DNA of 64,000 nucleotides from Cystobacter ferrugineus (GTDB taxonomy: Bacteria; Myxococcota; Myxococcia; Myxococcales; Myxococcaceae): contig NZ_MPIN01000017.1 of assembly GCF_001887355.1 (NCBI RefSeq), positions 124,001 through 188,000 on the forward strand, in the 5' to 3' direction. Numbering within the stretch: position 1 is the stretch's first letter; every line of letters starts with the position of its first letter. The notes under the pieces were generated by a model. It worked only from the letters and a program-made list of their open reading frames with translations. It did no database searches and was not told where the DNA came from. Below, piece by piece: positions 55,068-64,000 of the stretch. The position numbers and the translations under genes were made by a program.

Positions 55068-55721
55068 ATGCTGTTCTTCGACCTGGAGGCCTATGCCCCT
55101 CCGGACGATCGCACCGCGAGCCGGAGCTCGCTCATCGTGAACCCCGCGCGGCCGGGGCATGTGCTGCTGGGAGGTGCTTTCTACAGCAAGCGTTTCGCGG
55201 ACCCCATCCCCGAGGCGCCGCGCATCGACGGGTTGTGGCTGTGGCACTTCGGCTCCGAGGCGGCGCTGCTCGGCGCCATCCAGCGGCGCTTCGAGGAGGA
55301 GTGGGAGCGGCAGCGCGCGGAGAACGCGCGCATCCTGGGCAAGCCCGCGGTGGACCTGGTCGTCTGCGGCGCGGGAATCACCAAGTTCGACCTGCCCGCT
55401 CTCTACTGCCGCTCGCTCCTGCACGACGCCGCCCGCTCGGCCGACTGGTTCGAGCTCTTCTTCAAGGCGCGGCCCATCGACCTCGCCCACGAGGCGAGCT
55501 TCCTGTTTCCCGAGGAGCCCGTGCTCTATCCCAAGACGACGCGGGAGATGGCCGGGCGCCTGGGCCTGCGCGAGCGCAAGGGCTCGAGCAAGGGCGTGTG
55601 GGAGAGCTACGAGCGCGGCGACCATGGCGCCATCGAGCAGCGCACGGCGGAGGAGCTGCGGCTGGTGCTGGAGCTCTACGCGCGCCTGCAGCAGCGGGTG
55701 GCCGGTGCCGCCCGTCCCTGA
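55068..55721 (+). CDS. RNase H-fold 3'-5' exonuclease-like protein (YprB type)
   Basis: 217 residues matching the predicted exonuclease fold: FFDLEAY supplies the first Asp and Glu (D5, E7), GAGITKFDLP the second Asp and YERGDHGAI a later acidic residue. These DEDD-like proteins act on DNA or RNA 3' ends. Stand-alone gene; it is divergent from the exported beta-rich protein gene. Confidence 0.72.
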   Translation: MLFFDLEAYAPPDDRTASRSSLIVNPARPGHVLLGGAFYSKRFADPIPEAPRIDGLWLWHFGSEAALLGAIQRRFEEEWERQRAENARILGKPAVDLVVCGAGITKFDLPALYCRSLLHDAARSADWFELFFKARPIDLAHEASFLFPEEPVLYPKTTREMAGRLGLRERKGSSKGVWESYERGDHGAIEQRTAEELRLVLELYARLQQRVAGAARP

Positions 55722-55814
55722 CACGTCCGCGCCTGGGGATGATCCGGGGTCTCGCCTGCCGGTGGCGCTCCGTGAGAGCATGGGGGGCGTGCGGGGGCTC
55801 TCCGAGGGGTGGCC

Positions 55815-57542
55815 ATGACGATTCGCGCCAGGATCCTGCTGGTCGCGGGGGTGGCGGTCACGCTGGTGTGCCTCATGGCCCTGCTCCTGTATTCCGGGGC
55901 GCGCCGGGGCCAGCGGTTGCGGCAGCAGTTGGTGTCCATCCAGAAGCAGATCGACAGCCTCGAGCGGCTGCATTCGTTCGCCTGGCCCTTTCTCAACCAG
56001 CTCGCCCAGGCGCGGCAGATCCGGGAGGACACCGGGCCGGTGCTCCGGGAGATGACGGCCGCGGTGGAGGTGGCGTCGGCGCGGCTCATGGAAGGTCAGA
56101 CCCTGGAGCTCAAGGGGCGCGTGCTGGCCGGCGTGGACTGGTCGGAGGTGGTGGCGGAGCAGCAGGAGCAGCAGGCGCAGCAGGAGATCCGGCAGATGTT
56201 GCTGGACTGGGCGGCCCTGGCGGAGCGGCGCGTGCGCGAGCTGCCCTCCTCCGTGCCCTTGGAGCCCCAGGTGGAGTGGTTGCTGTACTCGGAGTTCGAG
56301 CAGACGGTGGGCCAGCGCATCGTGGAGGCACAGGACAAGGAGCGCGCCGAAGCGGCGTCTCTCGAGGCGCTGCTGGATGACCACGTGTGGCAGGCCCGGT
56401 GGGTGGCGGTGTTCGTGCCCACCTTCGGCCTGCTGCTCATGGGACTCGTCACCGCCGCCATCCTGGCTCCCCTTCGCCGCTCGCTGCTCGAACTCACCGA
56501 CGTGGCGCGGCGCATCGGCCAGGGGGACTTCGACATCGACGTGATCCCCTCCTCCGTGCCCCCGGACGACCTGGGCATGCTCTCGCACGCCATCGGCCGC
56601 ATGGCCCGTGAGCTGCGTGAGTCCCTGGAGGAGAAGCAGCGGATGATCCGCGCCGAGGCCGAGTCCTCCGAGCGCGAGGCCCTGCGCTACCAGGCCCTGC
56701 TGGAGGACACCGTGCGCGCGCGCACCGCGGAGCTCGCCGAGGCCAACACCCGCCTGCGCGAGAGCCTCCAGGAGCTGCAATCCACCCAGGAGCAGCTCCT
56801 GTCCGCCGACCGGCTCGCCTCCGTGGGCCGGCTCGCCGCGGGTGTGGGACATGAGATCAACAACCCGCTCGCCTTCATCCTCAGCAACCTGCGCTATGCG
56901 CACCAGGAGCTGAACGAGCTGAGCGGCGCCCCGAGCGAGGAGCTGCGCCAGGAGTTGATCTCCGCGCTCGCCGAGGCGAGCGAGGGCGCCGAGCGCGTGC
57001 GCCTCATCGTGCAGGATTTGAAGACGCTCGCGCGGCCGGACGACGTGGCGCTTGGCCCGGTGAACGTGGCGGCGGTGGTGCGCAGCGCGGTGAAGATGGC
57101 CCGGCACGAGACGCGCGACCGGGCGCTCCTGGTGGAGGAGTGCGAGGGCGTGCCCCCGGTGCACGCCAACGCCGCGCGCCTGGGCCAGGTGTTCCTCAAC
57201 CTCCTCATCAACGCGGCGCACGCCATCGAGCCGGGGCGGGTCCGGGAGAATGAGATCCGCGTGGTGGCGCGCGTGTCCGTGCCCGGCCAGGTCACCGTGG
57301 AGGTGCGCGACACGGGGGCCGGTATTCCCCCCGAGCACCTGCGGCGCATCTTCGATCCGTTCTTCACCACCAAGCCAGTGGGCGTGGGCACGGGGCTGGG
57401 GCTGTCGGTGTGCCACCGCATCATCACCTCGCTGGGCGGAGACATCCGCGTGGAGAGCGAGCCGGGACGCGGCACGTGCTTCTTCGTCTCGCTGCCCGTG
57501 TCCGCCGACTCCCAGGAGAGTGCCTCCCCGCCCGCGGCCTGA
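55815..57542 (+). CDS. Membrane sensor histidine kinase
   Basis: 575 residues. Two helices (about 7-27 and 196-218) enclose a periplasmic helical sensor, then HAMP (about 219-270), a coiled coil, and HisKA/HATPase domains: His346 in GVGHEINNP, an N-box near LLINAAHAIEP, DTGAGIPP and GTGLGLSV. It phosphorylates a response regulator not encoded next to it, so it is an orphan kinase. Start is ATG 55815 (GTG 55809 possible). Confidence 0.94.
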   Translation: MTIRARILLVAGVAVTLVCLMALLLYSGARRGQRLRQQLVSIQKQIDSLERLHSFAWPFLNQLAQARQIREDTGPVLREMTAAVEVASARLMEGQTLELKGRVLAGVDWSEVVAEQQEQQAQQEIRQMLLDWAALAERRVRELPSSVPLEPQVEWLLYSEFEQTVGQRIVEAQDKERAEAASLEALLDDHVWQARWVAVFVPTFGLLLMGLVTAAILAPLRRSLLELTDVARRIGQGDFDIDVIPSSVPPDDLGMLSHAIGRMARELRESLEEKQRMIRAEAESSEREALRYQALLEDTVRARTAELAEANTRLRESLQELQSTQEQLLSADRLASVGRLAAGVGHEINNPLAFILSNLRYAHQELNELSGAPSEELRQELISALAEASEGAERVRLIVQDLKTLARPDDVALGPVNVAAVVRSAVKMARHETRDRALLVEECEGVPPVHANAARLGQVFLNLLINAAHAIEPGRVRENEIRVVARVSVPGQVTVEVRDTGAGIPPEHLRRIFDPFFTTKPVGVGTGLGLSVCHRIITSLGGDIRVESEPGRGTCFFVSLPVSADSQESASPPAA

Positions 57543-57551
57543 GCGCGGGCC

Positions 57552-58556
57552 TCAGCGCTCCAGCGCTTCCTGGTACACGTGCCAGAGCGCCTGGGCCTCG
57601 TGCGCCACGCCGAAGCGCGCGCGGGCCTCCTCGGCGGCGGCACGGCCCGCGGCCCGGGCGCGCTCGGGCTCGCGCATGAGCAGGCGCAGGTGCTCGCGCA
57701 ACGTCGTCACGTCCCCGGGGTCGAAGAGAAAGCCCGTGCGCCCGTGCTCGACGATGGCGGGCACGTGGGGCAGCCGCGTCGCCACCAGGCAGCACCCGCT
57801 GGCCATGGCCTCCAGCAGCACCATGCCGAAGGACTCGCCGTGCGAGGGTTGCACGATGATGTCCATGCCCTGGTACCAGGGCACCACGTTCGCGTGCTCG
57901 CCCGCCAGCACCAGGGCGTCCGCGGTGGACGCGCGCAGCTTCCGGGCCCACGCCCTGTCCTTGCGGCCCCGCGCCTGGCCCACCAGCACGGAGCGCCACT
58001 CGGGGAACTCGGAGAGCAGCGGACGCACCGCCTCCACGAAGTCGCCCTGGCCCTTGGCGGGACGGATGCGCCCCACCACGCCCACGCCGTGACGGCCGCC
58101 CAGCCCCAGCGCCTTCCACGCCACGTCGCGGTCCGCCGGGGGCACGAAGCGCGAGAGATCCACCCCGTGGCCGATGAGCGCCGAGGGCATGCCCATCCAC
58201 TCGGCGCCCTGGGCGTTGAGGGTGATGAGGCGCTCGGCCCGGCGGGCCAGCAGCCGCGTGAGGCGCCCCGGCTCGTTGCCGCCATGGCGCGTGTAGACGA
58301 GCCGCACCTGGCGGCCCAGCAGCCGCAACAGCAGACCGAAGAGCATCTCGTTGTTGCGGTGCGCGTGCCAGACGACGGGCTCCTGGCGGATGCGCCGCCA
58401 CAGCTCGCTCCAGGCGATGCGCGGCACGTGCGCCGCCAGGTGCCGGCCCAGCGCCCGCGTCTCCGAGGTGCGTGCGAGCTCCGACACGACGATCTCGGTA
58501 TGGGCCGTCACGCCGGTGCGGCGCCGGTGGAAGTGGGGGTGCACGACGAGTGGCAT
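57552..58556 (-). CDS. GT4-family glycosyltransferase
   Basis: 334 residues with two Rossmann-like halves. The donor half carries the GT4 signature GESFGMVLLEAMASGCCLVATRLP and the preceding VVGRIRPAKGQ. It transfers a sugar from a nucleotide sugar to a lipid or glycan acceptor. The N-terminus PLVVHPHFHRRRTGVTAHTE resembles lipopolysaccharide-core GTs. Start placed at ATG 58556; a GTG at 58577 is possible. Confidence 0.9.
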   Translation of the reverse strand: MPLVVHPHFHRRRTGVTAHTEIVVSELARTSETRALGRHLAAHVPRIAWSELWRRIRQEPVVWHAHRNNEMLFGLLLRLLGRQVRLVYTRHGGNEPGRLTRLLARRAERLITLNAQGAEWMGMPSALIGHGVDLSRFVPPADRDVAWKALGLGGRHGVGVVGRIRPAKGQGDFVEAVRPLLSEFPEWRSVLVGQARGRKDRAWARKLRASTADALVLAGEHANVVPWYQGMDIIVQPSHGESFGMVLLEAMASGCCLVATRLPHVPAIVEHGRTGFLFDPGDVTTLREHLRLLMREPERARAAGRAAAEEARARFGVAHEAQALWHVYQEALER

Positions 58557-58715
58557 GGCGGCCGCCGTTTCTAACACGGGCGGCCAGGGGGCTGTCCGGG
58601 GGGCGGCCAGCCCAGGGGCGGGTCACGGCCCCCGGAGAACAAGGACCCGAGGCACGAGGTTGACTCCAGTATGTGACTTTCGAAGTCCTCTTCTCCGTCT
58701 CTCCTGGAGGGGTCC

Positions 58716-60035
58716 ATGGCGCGCACCGGTAGCGCGGACCTTCCGCTGCACTCGGGCCGGGTGCCGGACTGGCTCGCCGAGCGCATGGCGCGCATGAGCC
58801 GCGTGCTCGTGGAGGCGCTCGTGCTGCACTATGGCCGTCACGAGGTGCTGCGCCGGCTCGCGCACCCCTTCTGGTTCCAGTCGCTCGGGGCCGTCATGGG
58901 CATGGACTGGCACTCCTCGGGCGTCACCACCACGGTGCTCGGTGCGCTCAAGCGGGGGCTCACCCCGGGCGGGCGCCAGCTCGGGTTGTATGTCGTGGGC
59001 GGCAAGGGCGTGCAGGCGCGCCGCGTGCCCGACGAGCTGAGCATCATCGGTGACCGGGTGGGCATCGACGCCTCCTCGCTCATCCGCGCCAGCCGTCTCA
59101 CCGCCCGTGTGGACAGCGCCGCGGTGCAGGACGGCTTCGAGCTGTACTCCCACAGCCTCATCCTCGCGGACGACAACGCGTGGGCGGTGGTGCAGCAGGG
59201 GATGAACCCGGAGGCCCGGCAGGCCCGGCGCTACCACTGGCTGTCCGAGGGCCTCTCCAGCTTCGTGGAGCAGCCCCATGCCGCCATCGACGGGCCGTCC
59301 CAGGGCGTCATCGTCAACCTCACGGACCGGCGCGCCTCGCGCACGCGTGCCGCGTTGGTGGAGCTGGTGTCCCAGGGGCCGGACGTGGTGACGGGGGCCT
59401 TGCGACAACGGCTCCCCCAGCCGGCCCCGCGGCCCGTGACGCCGGTGCTGCCCCACCTGCAACTGCCCGCCCACGAGGAGGTGACGCGCGAGGATGTGCT
59501 CCTGCGCCGTCTGCATGGCACGCTCGCCGCGGCGGCCGAGCAGGGCCCGCGCGACTTCGCCGAGCTGCTGCTCACCCCCGGCGTGGGCCCCCGCACGGTG
59601 GCGGCGCTCGCCAGCGTCGCGGAAGTCCTTCACGGCACGCCGTCCCGCTTCACGGATCCCGCGCGCTTCTCGCTCGCCCAGGGAGGCAAGGATCGGCACC
59701 CCTTCCCGGTGCGGCTGGACGTCTATGACGAGACGCTGCGGGTGATGCGCGCGGCGGTGGACGCGGCCCGGCTCGGCAACGACGAGCGGCTCCAGGCGGT
59801 CCGCGAGCTCGACAGGCAGGCGCGCCGCCTCGAGGCCGTGGCCACCGGGCCCTCCTTCGATGAGCTCGTCCAGGCGGGGTGGGCGGATGCCGGGGAGCTG
59901 TTGCCCACCGATGCGCCGCCCCGCCGCTTCTCGCGCTCCTCCAGCGCGCGCCGGACCCGGGTGCCCCGGAGCCAGTTGGAGCTCCCGGGCCTGTCCGAGG
60001 AGGGCGCCGGTGTGCCTTCCCCCCACTCGGGATAG
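58716..60035 (+). CDS. DUF763 protein
   Basis: 439 residues. The N-terminal half matches DUF763 (ADLPLHSGRVPDWL, HSSGVTTTVLGALKRGL, SLILADD). A helix-hairpin-helix motif (LLTPGVGPRTVAALA) near residues 286-300 suggests nucleic-acid binding. The C-terminus is basic and disordered. DUF763 proteins are widespread in archaea and some bacteria and of unknown function. Cytoplasmic. Confidence 0.85.
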   Translation: MARTGSADLPLHSGRVPDWLAERMARMSRVLVEALVLHYGRHEVLRRLAHPFWFQSLGAVMGMDWHSSGVTTTVLGALKRGLTPGGRQLGLYVVGGKGVQARRVPDELSIIGDRVGIDASSLIRASRLTARVDSAAVQDGFELYSHSLILADDNAWAVVQQGMNPEARQARRYHWLSEGLSSFVEQPHAAIDGPSQGVIVNLTDRRASRTRAALVELVSQGPDVVTGALRQRLPQPAPRPVTPVLPHLQLPAHEEVTREDVLLRRLHGTLAAAAEQGPRDFAELLLTPGVGPRTVAALASVAEVLHGTPSRFTDPARFSLAQGGKDRHPFPVRLDVYDETLRVMRAAVDAARLGNDERLQAVRELDRQARRLEAVATGPSFDELVQAGWADAGELLPTDAPPRRFSRSSSARRTRVPRSQLELPGLSEEGAGVPSPHSG

Positions 60036-60188
60036 GGGCTCACGGGATGTCGGAGGAGGTGCGCACCCGAGTCCGGCGCGGGGGCTGCCGCGTCCGGCCG
60101 ACCGTGTAGGCGGGAGCCGGGTGCTCCCCGTGCAAGCGGACAAGAGCGACTTCCCACCACGGAGGTGGGCGCGATATAGCGATGCGTC

Positions 60189-60782
60189 ATGTCGGATACC
60201 CCCCTCGTCTTCAACCACACCGTCCAGGGACTGTTCTCCCGTGCCTTCCCCCAGGGTGTGCCCGCGTCGCTCAAGGAGAAGCTGCGCGCGGCGGGGGTGG
60301 ACCTGGACAAGCCTTTGCTGCCCGCCTACTCCATCGAGACGTGGAGCCAGTGCATCACGCTCAGCGCTCCGGTGGCCTTCCCCAACGAGCTGCCGTCGGT
60401 GGCGTGGCACAAGCTGGGCGAGCGGATGATCGACGGCTACCAGGAGACGATGATCGGCCGCGCCATGTTCGCCTCGCTGCGGCTGCTCGGGCCCCGGCGC
60501 ATGTTGCAGCGCGCCCGGCGCAGCTTCCGCTCGGGCAACAACTACACCGAGGTCCAGTTCACCGACGTCTCCGAGACGGAGATGGACCTGTGGTTCAACG
60601 AGACCCACGAGGTGCTGCGCCACTTCACCGCGGGTCTGGTGATGGCGGGCATGCGCATGGGTGGCGCCGAGCTGCCCCAGGTGGGCATCCTCCACACCGA
60701 CGCCCGGGGCGTGACGTTCCGGGCCTCGTGGGCGCAGAAGGGGGCCGCCGCCCGGGCCCACGTGGGCGGCCCTCCCGCCTGA
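60189..60782 (+). CDS. DUF2378 (TIGR02265) family protein
   Basis: 197 residues. The sequence fits TIGR02265, a family of Myxococcales, with motifs VQGLFSRAF, WHKLGERMIDGY and NYTEVQF. These fold like heme- or ligand-binding chemosensor domains of the HNOB type, but no heme His is obvious. Stand-alone, cytoplasmic. Good taxonomic marker; function unknown. Confidence 0.87.
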   Translation: MSDTPLVFNHTVQGLFSRAFPQGVPASLKEKLRAAGVDLDKPLLPAYSIETWSQCITLSAPVAFPNELPSVAWHKLGERMIDGYQETMIGRAMFASLRLLGPRRMLQRARRSFRSGNNYTEVQFTDVSETEMDLWFNETHEVLRHFTAGLVMAGMRMGGAELPQVGILHTDARGVTFRASWAQKGAAARAHVGGPPA

Positions 60783-60795
60783 GGCGCGCGGGTGC

Positions 60796-61251
60796 TCAGC
60801 GCGCCGCGAGCAGCTCCACGTCGAAGATGAGCACGGAGTTGGGCGGGATGCCGTAGTTGCCCTGCTCGCCGTAGGCCAGGTCGGAGGGGATGACGAGCCG
60901 GCGCTTGCCGCCCACCTTCATGCCCACCAGGCCCTCGTCCCACCCCCGGATGACCCGGCCCTGGCCGAGCGTGAAGGAGAAGGGGCTGCGGCCCAGGCTG
61001 GTGTCGAAGAGCGAGCCATCGGGCAGCCAGCCGGAGTAGTTCACCTGCAGGAGGCGGCCGTTGGTGGCCTCGAGGCCGGTGCCCACCACCTGGTCCTGCG
61101 TGTAGAGGCCGGACTCACTGCGGTTCATGAGGGTCAGGTCCACGCCCAGCTCGGGCGCGTAGGTGACCTGGGTGGGGTCTCCCGAGCCCGAGTCGCACGC
61201 GGCCACGGTGAGCAGGAGGCAGAGGGAGAGCAGGGGGCAAAGACGCGTCAT
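60796..61251 (-). CDS. FKBP-type peptidyl-prolyl isomerase lipoprotein
   Basis: 151 residues. Lipoprotein signal (LLLTVAAC, Cys19) then one FKBP domain with NYSGWLPDGSLFDTS, FTLGQGRVIRGWDEGL and YGIPPNSVLIFDVELL, all active-site residues present. It assists folding of exported proteins in the envelope. It converges on the DUF2378 gene. Confidence 0.94.
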   Translation of the reverse strand: MTRLCPLLSLCLLLTVAACDSGSGDPTQVTYAPELGVDLTLMNRSESGLYTQDQVVGTGLEATNGRLLQVNYSGWLPDGSLFDTSLGRSPFSFTLGQGRVIRGWDEGLVGMKVGGKRRLVIPSDLAYGEQGNYGIPPNSVLIFDVELLAAR

Positions 61252-61293
61252 GGATGAGGATTCCCGTGTTGAGCGAAGTGGGCGCCCACCCTA

Positions 61294-62022
61294 TCAGCGG
61301 CGTCGGGCGCGCGAGCCACTCGCGGCCCATTGGTAGCCCACGGTGGAGCCCGAGCCGATGAAGCCCAGGGCGATGGCCTTGCGGAAGGACGCGAGCGCGT
61401 CGCGGTTGCCCACCACTTCCTCCATCACGCCATGCAGGGCCACGCCGAGCAGTGTGCCCACGGCCGCGCCGCCCAGGGCGCCGAGGAAGGCCCGGCCCTG
61501 GCCGCCCCCGCCGGCGAGCTCGCCCACGCCCCAGGTGCCGAGGGCCGCCAGGGGAGGGGTGAGCACCAGCCCCGCGCCGAACGCCGCCACGTCCGCTTCC
61601 GCCCACCGGCCGCCCGCCTCCGGGGGTTGGAGGAAGAGCAGCGAGCCGGGCAGTGCCCCCACCGCGGTGCCCGCCGCCGTCTGCGCCGCCGTCACCCAGA
61701 GGCGCTCGCCGTCCAGGCGGCTCGCTCCATAGAGGCCCCCGAGCGGCACCAGCGTGAAGGCGCCGTACACCGCCCAGGCGCCCGCGGGCACGGGGGCGTC
61801 CAGGGCCATCTGCGGCGAGGCATTCACCGGCCGCCGGCCGAGGGGCCGCTGGGCGGGCAGTGGCGGCTCGATGTTCCGCGGCGCGTCCCCTCCTTCCGGC
61901 ATCAGCGCGAGCCGCGTGGGCGCGTCCCCGGCGTCGGGGGCGGGCTCCTGCGCCGCGGGCGAGGCGAGTGGGCACAGCATGAGGAGCAGCGAGGCGAAGG
62001 TGGCGAAGACAGGGCGGCTCAT
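61294..62022 (-). CDS. Exported/membrane hypothetical protein
   Basis: 242 residues. Signal peptide (FASLLLMLCPLASPAAQ), a Pro-rich linker, then four to five Gly/Ala-rich hydrophobic segments in the C-terminal half that look like membrane helices or glycine-zipper repeats. No family recognised. It ends 42 bp upstream of the FKBP gene, so the two may be cotranscribed. Confidence 0.66.
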   Translation of the reverse strand: MSRPVFATFASLLLMLCPLASPAAQEPAPDAGDAPTRLALMPEGGDAPRNIEPPLPAQRPLGRRPVNASPQMALDAPVPAGAWAVYGAFTLVPLGGLYGASRLDGERLWVTAAQTAAGTAVGALPGSLLFLQPPEAGGRWAEADVAAFGAGLVLTPPLAALGTWGVGELAGGGGQGRAFLGALGGAAVGTLLGVALHGVMEEVVGNRDALASFRKAIALGFIGSGSTVGYQWAASGSRARRR

Positions 62023-62246
62023 GGTGTCCAGACGAGGGCCCGAAGGGTCTTCCCGGCCCGGCTTCCCGGGCTCGGGGGACGTGGGGGGCCCCTCGGGGCA
62101 GGGATGGGATCGGGTGGGCGCACCGTCCACCCGGAGCCCGCGGCGCGGCGCGCGTCAGCGGACAGTGTGGGGGCCCATGTGTCGCCGGGTGGACGCACCG
62201 GGGTGGACCAGGGTCCAGGGCTGGGCGCCGTGACTAGCTTTCGCGG

Positions 62247-63503
62247 GTGAAGATCCGTTGGCTCCTGCTCGTACTCGCCGTGTTCCTCGCGGGCTGTCCG
62301 CTGCCCAATCACCGGCTCGCGCTGCGCATCCGCGACGACATCCCCACCACACCCGAGGGGCGCTCCCTGGCCTGGTATCAGACGGTGGGCGTGGAGCTGG
62401 AGCCCGGCAACCGGGTGGAGCTCATCAACAACGGCCACGTGTTCGACGTGCTCGAGCAGGAGATCCGCGCGGCGCGCTCCAGCATCCACATCCTCGTCTA
62501 CATCTGGCGCGCGGGAGACCCCTCGGACCGCATCATCCAGGCGTTGCGTGAGCGCCGGCCCGGGGTGGCGTGCCGCATCCTGGTGGATCCGCTGGGCAGC
62601 ATTCGCTTCGAGAACACGGTGGGGCCGCACCTGGTGGCGGCCGGGTGCGAGGTGCGCATCTTCCGGCCCCTGCAGGGCACCCTGTCGGCGTTGGACCTCA
62701 AGCGCTTCCAGTCGCGGCTGCACCGCAAGGTGGCCGTCTTCGACGGGGTGCGTGGGGTGACGGGAGGCTGGGGCATCTGGAAGTCGTGGCTCGGCGAGGG
62801 GCGGGAGCCCGAGCACTGGCGCGATGCGAGCCTCTGGGTGGAGGGCCCGGCGGTGCGCGGCATGCAACTGGCCTTCGCGCAGAACTGGCAGGAGGCTGGA
62901 GGGGGCATGCTGCCAGCCGAGGCCTTTCCCGACCCCATCCCCTCCGCCGGGCAGGCGCGCGCGGGTTTCGTCACCCACACGGGTGCTCCCGTGCTCACCA
63001 ACGCCGAGCGCATGACGCTGCTCGCCATCGCCTCGGCGAAGCGGCGGCTGTGGATCGCCAACTCCTACTTCATCCCCACCGGCGCCATGCAGGACATGCT
63101 CATCGCCAAGGCGAAGGCGGGGGTGGATGTGCGGGTGCTCACTCCCGCCAGCCGCCACCATGACGTCGGCCCCGTGCTGGCGGGGCAGCTCGCCATCTAT
63201 GACCGGCTGCTGGAGAACGGGGTGCGCATCTTCGAGTACGAGGTGTCGATGATGCATTCCAAGACAGTGCTCGTGGACGACGAGCTGTCCATGGTGGGCT
63301 CGACGAACCTGGATCCGCTCGCGCTGAGCGCCGAGGAGGGCTCCCTGGTGGTGGACGACGCACGGATGGCCGCACGGCTCGCCCACACCTTCGAGGAAGA
63401 CTTGAAGCATTCCGTCGAGATCCGCTGGGACTCCTGGCGCCGCCGCGGTCTGCTCAGACGTCTGTCCGAACGGGTGACGATCCTCTTCGGCGAATACCTC
63501 TGA
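62247..63503 (+). CDS. Phospholipase D / cardiolipin synthase-type lipoprotein
   Basis: 418 residues. Lipoprotein-like signal (VLAVFLAGC, Cys17) and two HKD motifs: HRKVAVFD (His159) and HSKTVLVD (His337), each followed by its GG or GSTN segment. Such enzymes hydrolyse or transfer phosphatidyl groups; lipidation suggests action in the periplasm or on the outer membrane. The length fits bacterial ClsB-like enzymes. Start GTG 62247 has a weak ribosome-binding site. Confidence 0.9.
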   Translation: MKIRWLLLVLAVFLAGCPLPNHRLALRIRDDIPTTPEGRSLAWYQTVGVELEPGNRVELINNGHVFDVLEQEIRAARSSIHILVYIWRAGDPSDRIIQALRERRPGVACRILVDPLGSIRFENTVGPHLVAAGCEVRIFRPLQGTLSALDLKRFQSRLHRKVAVFDGVRGVTGGWGIWKSWLGEGREPEHWRDASLWVEGPAVRGMQLAFAQNWQEAGGGMLPAEAFPDPIPSAGQARAGFVTHTGAPVLTNAERMTLLAIASAKRRLWIANSYFIPTGAMQDMLIAKAKAGVDVRVLTPASRHHDVGPVLAGQLAIYDRLLENGVRIFEYEVSMMHSKTVLVDDELSMVGSTNLDPLALSAEEGSLVVDDARMAARLAHTFEEDLKHSVEIRWDSWRRRGLLRRLSERVTILFGEYL

Positions 63504-63601
63504 CGCCCAGGCAGCCGCCCAGGGGTCGAGCGGCCGGGAGCTTCTTGGCCTCGCGTGTCATCGGACGGGCGTGCTCGTCACCGGCTCGCTCACGGCCGCT
63601 T

Positions 63602-63631
63602 CCCCGGTTAAGCTGGGTCAATTAACCGGGG
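63602..63631. promoter_or_regulatory. Perfect 10-bp inverted repeat upstream of the sterol desaturase-family gene
   Basis: CCCCGGTTAA (63602-63611) and TTAACCGGGG (63622-63631) are exact inverted arms around a 10-nt centre, 63-92 nt before the ATG. Likely an operator for a dimeric regulator. It could also terminate the upstream phospholipase gene, but no T run follows. Confidence 0.5.
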
Positions 63632-63693
63632 GGCGAGATGGCGGGGCGGTGATTTCACGCCTTCCATACACGCTTCACCGCGGGAGGGCGGAC

Positions 63694-64000
63694 ATGGAAG
63701 GCGCCATTGGTTTTCTCAAGGGCTTCTTGGCGATGTACCAAGACGAGCGCTTCTTCCTCGTCGGCGTCTGTTCCACGCTCTTGAGTGTGGGTGCTTTCCT
63801 CGCCTTCGCGCTGCCCTGGACGTGGGTGGCCTACAAGAACCCCGAGTCGCTGCGCCGCTACCGGGTGCAGGGGCGTGACTTCCCCATCAAGCACTGGTTC
63901 TGGCCCTCGCTGGGCCGCCTGGCCATCAACAGCCTGCTGTCCTTCCTCGGACTGGTGCTCGCCTGGCCCCTCATGCGCCACCTGTCGGGCATCCACATGG
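63694..64000 (+). CDS. Sterol desaturase / fatty acid hydroxylase-family protein, N-terminal part
   Basis: 102 residues are visible, then the window ends. A first helix (FLVGVCSTLLSVGAFLAFAL) and PWTWVAYKNPESLRRYRVQG match the start of the FA_hydroxylase/sterol desaturase superfamily; the His boxes lie beyond base 64000. ATG at 63694 behind GGGAGGG. Identity rests on the N-terminal region only. Confidence 0.75.
   Translation, partial: MEGAIGFLKGFLAMYQDERFFLVGVCSTLLSVGAFLAFALPWTWVAYKNPESLRRYRVQGRDFPIKHWFWPSLGRLAINSLLSFLGLVLAWPLMRHLSGIHM

Noticed and set aside
51998-56380. 1460-codon plus-strand frame
   Set aside because: Runs antisense through the desulfurase gene and out of frame through others; no domain resemblance.

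Overview
The window is very GC-rich, gene-dense DNA from a myxobacterium, most likely of the Cystobacter/Archangium/Melittangium group. The evidence is a DUF2378 (TIGR02265) protein, a family known from Myxococcales; a lipoprotein resembling the SitA delivery proteins; a Ser/Thr kinase fused to TPRs; many lipoproteins; and an exopolysaccharide locus whose gene order matches the Myxococcus xanthus eps cluster. Strong third-position GC bias leaves long open frames antisense to almost every gene. These were rejected.

Region 1 (1-8693, minus strand): the N-terminal part of a metal P-type ATPase with a His/Cys-repeat tail; an AvcD-type anti-phage dCTP deaminase with a small overlapping ORF; and an rtcB - unknown ORF - vWA - vWA gene set that looks like an RNA-repair-linked operon. 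Region 2 (8899-16047): a small Cys-rich secreted protein, a single-domain response regulator, a four-gene TadE/TadG-like operon, Cys-rich exported proteins and a TPR protein. The gap at 15997-16390 holds a candidate structured small RNA. Region 3 (16391-27698): a TPR protein and a Ser/Thr kinase-TPR receptor, a TolB-propeller/amidohydrolase fusion, an SGNH (CE2-like) esterase with an altered catalytic block, a DUF2019 protein next to a possible toxin remnant, and an M28 peptidase.

Region 4 (27744-47675) is a polysaccharide locus. A plus-strand group (WecG/TagA-type glycosyltransferase, acyltransferase 3, ATP-grasp enzyme, desaturase) converges on a long minus-strand run. In transcription order that run is epsZ (priming transferase), wzx flippase, epsY (short OPX lipoprotein), epsX (beta-barrel), a 57-aa two-TM protein, epsW (response regulator), epsV (Wzz co-polymerase), epsU (GT2), wzy polymerase, a pseudo BY-kinase, a GT2-acetyltransferase fusion and a GH44 hydrolase. 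Most junctions overlap by 1-4 nt. Together they cover priming, assembly, flipping, polymerisation, export and trimming of a secreted polysaccharide by the Wzx/Wzy route.

Region 5 (48143-64000): a quinone-oxidoreductase-like enzyme, an acyl-CoA ligase, a SitA-like lipoprotein with a repeat-containing partner, a rhodanese-cysteine desulfurase fusion, an RNase H-fold nuclease, a sensor kinase, a GT4 glycosyltransferase, DUF763 and DUF2378 proteins, an FKBP isomerase lipoprotein, a phospholipase D/cardiolipin synthase-type lipoprotein, and the start of a sterol desaturase-family gene. No rRNA, tRNA, CRISPR array or insertion sequence was recognised.
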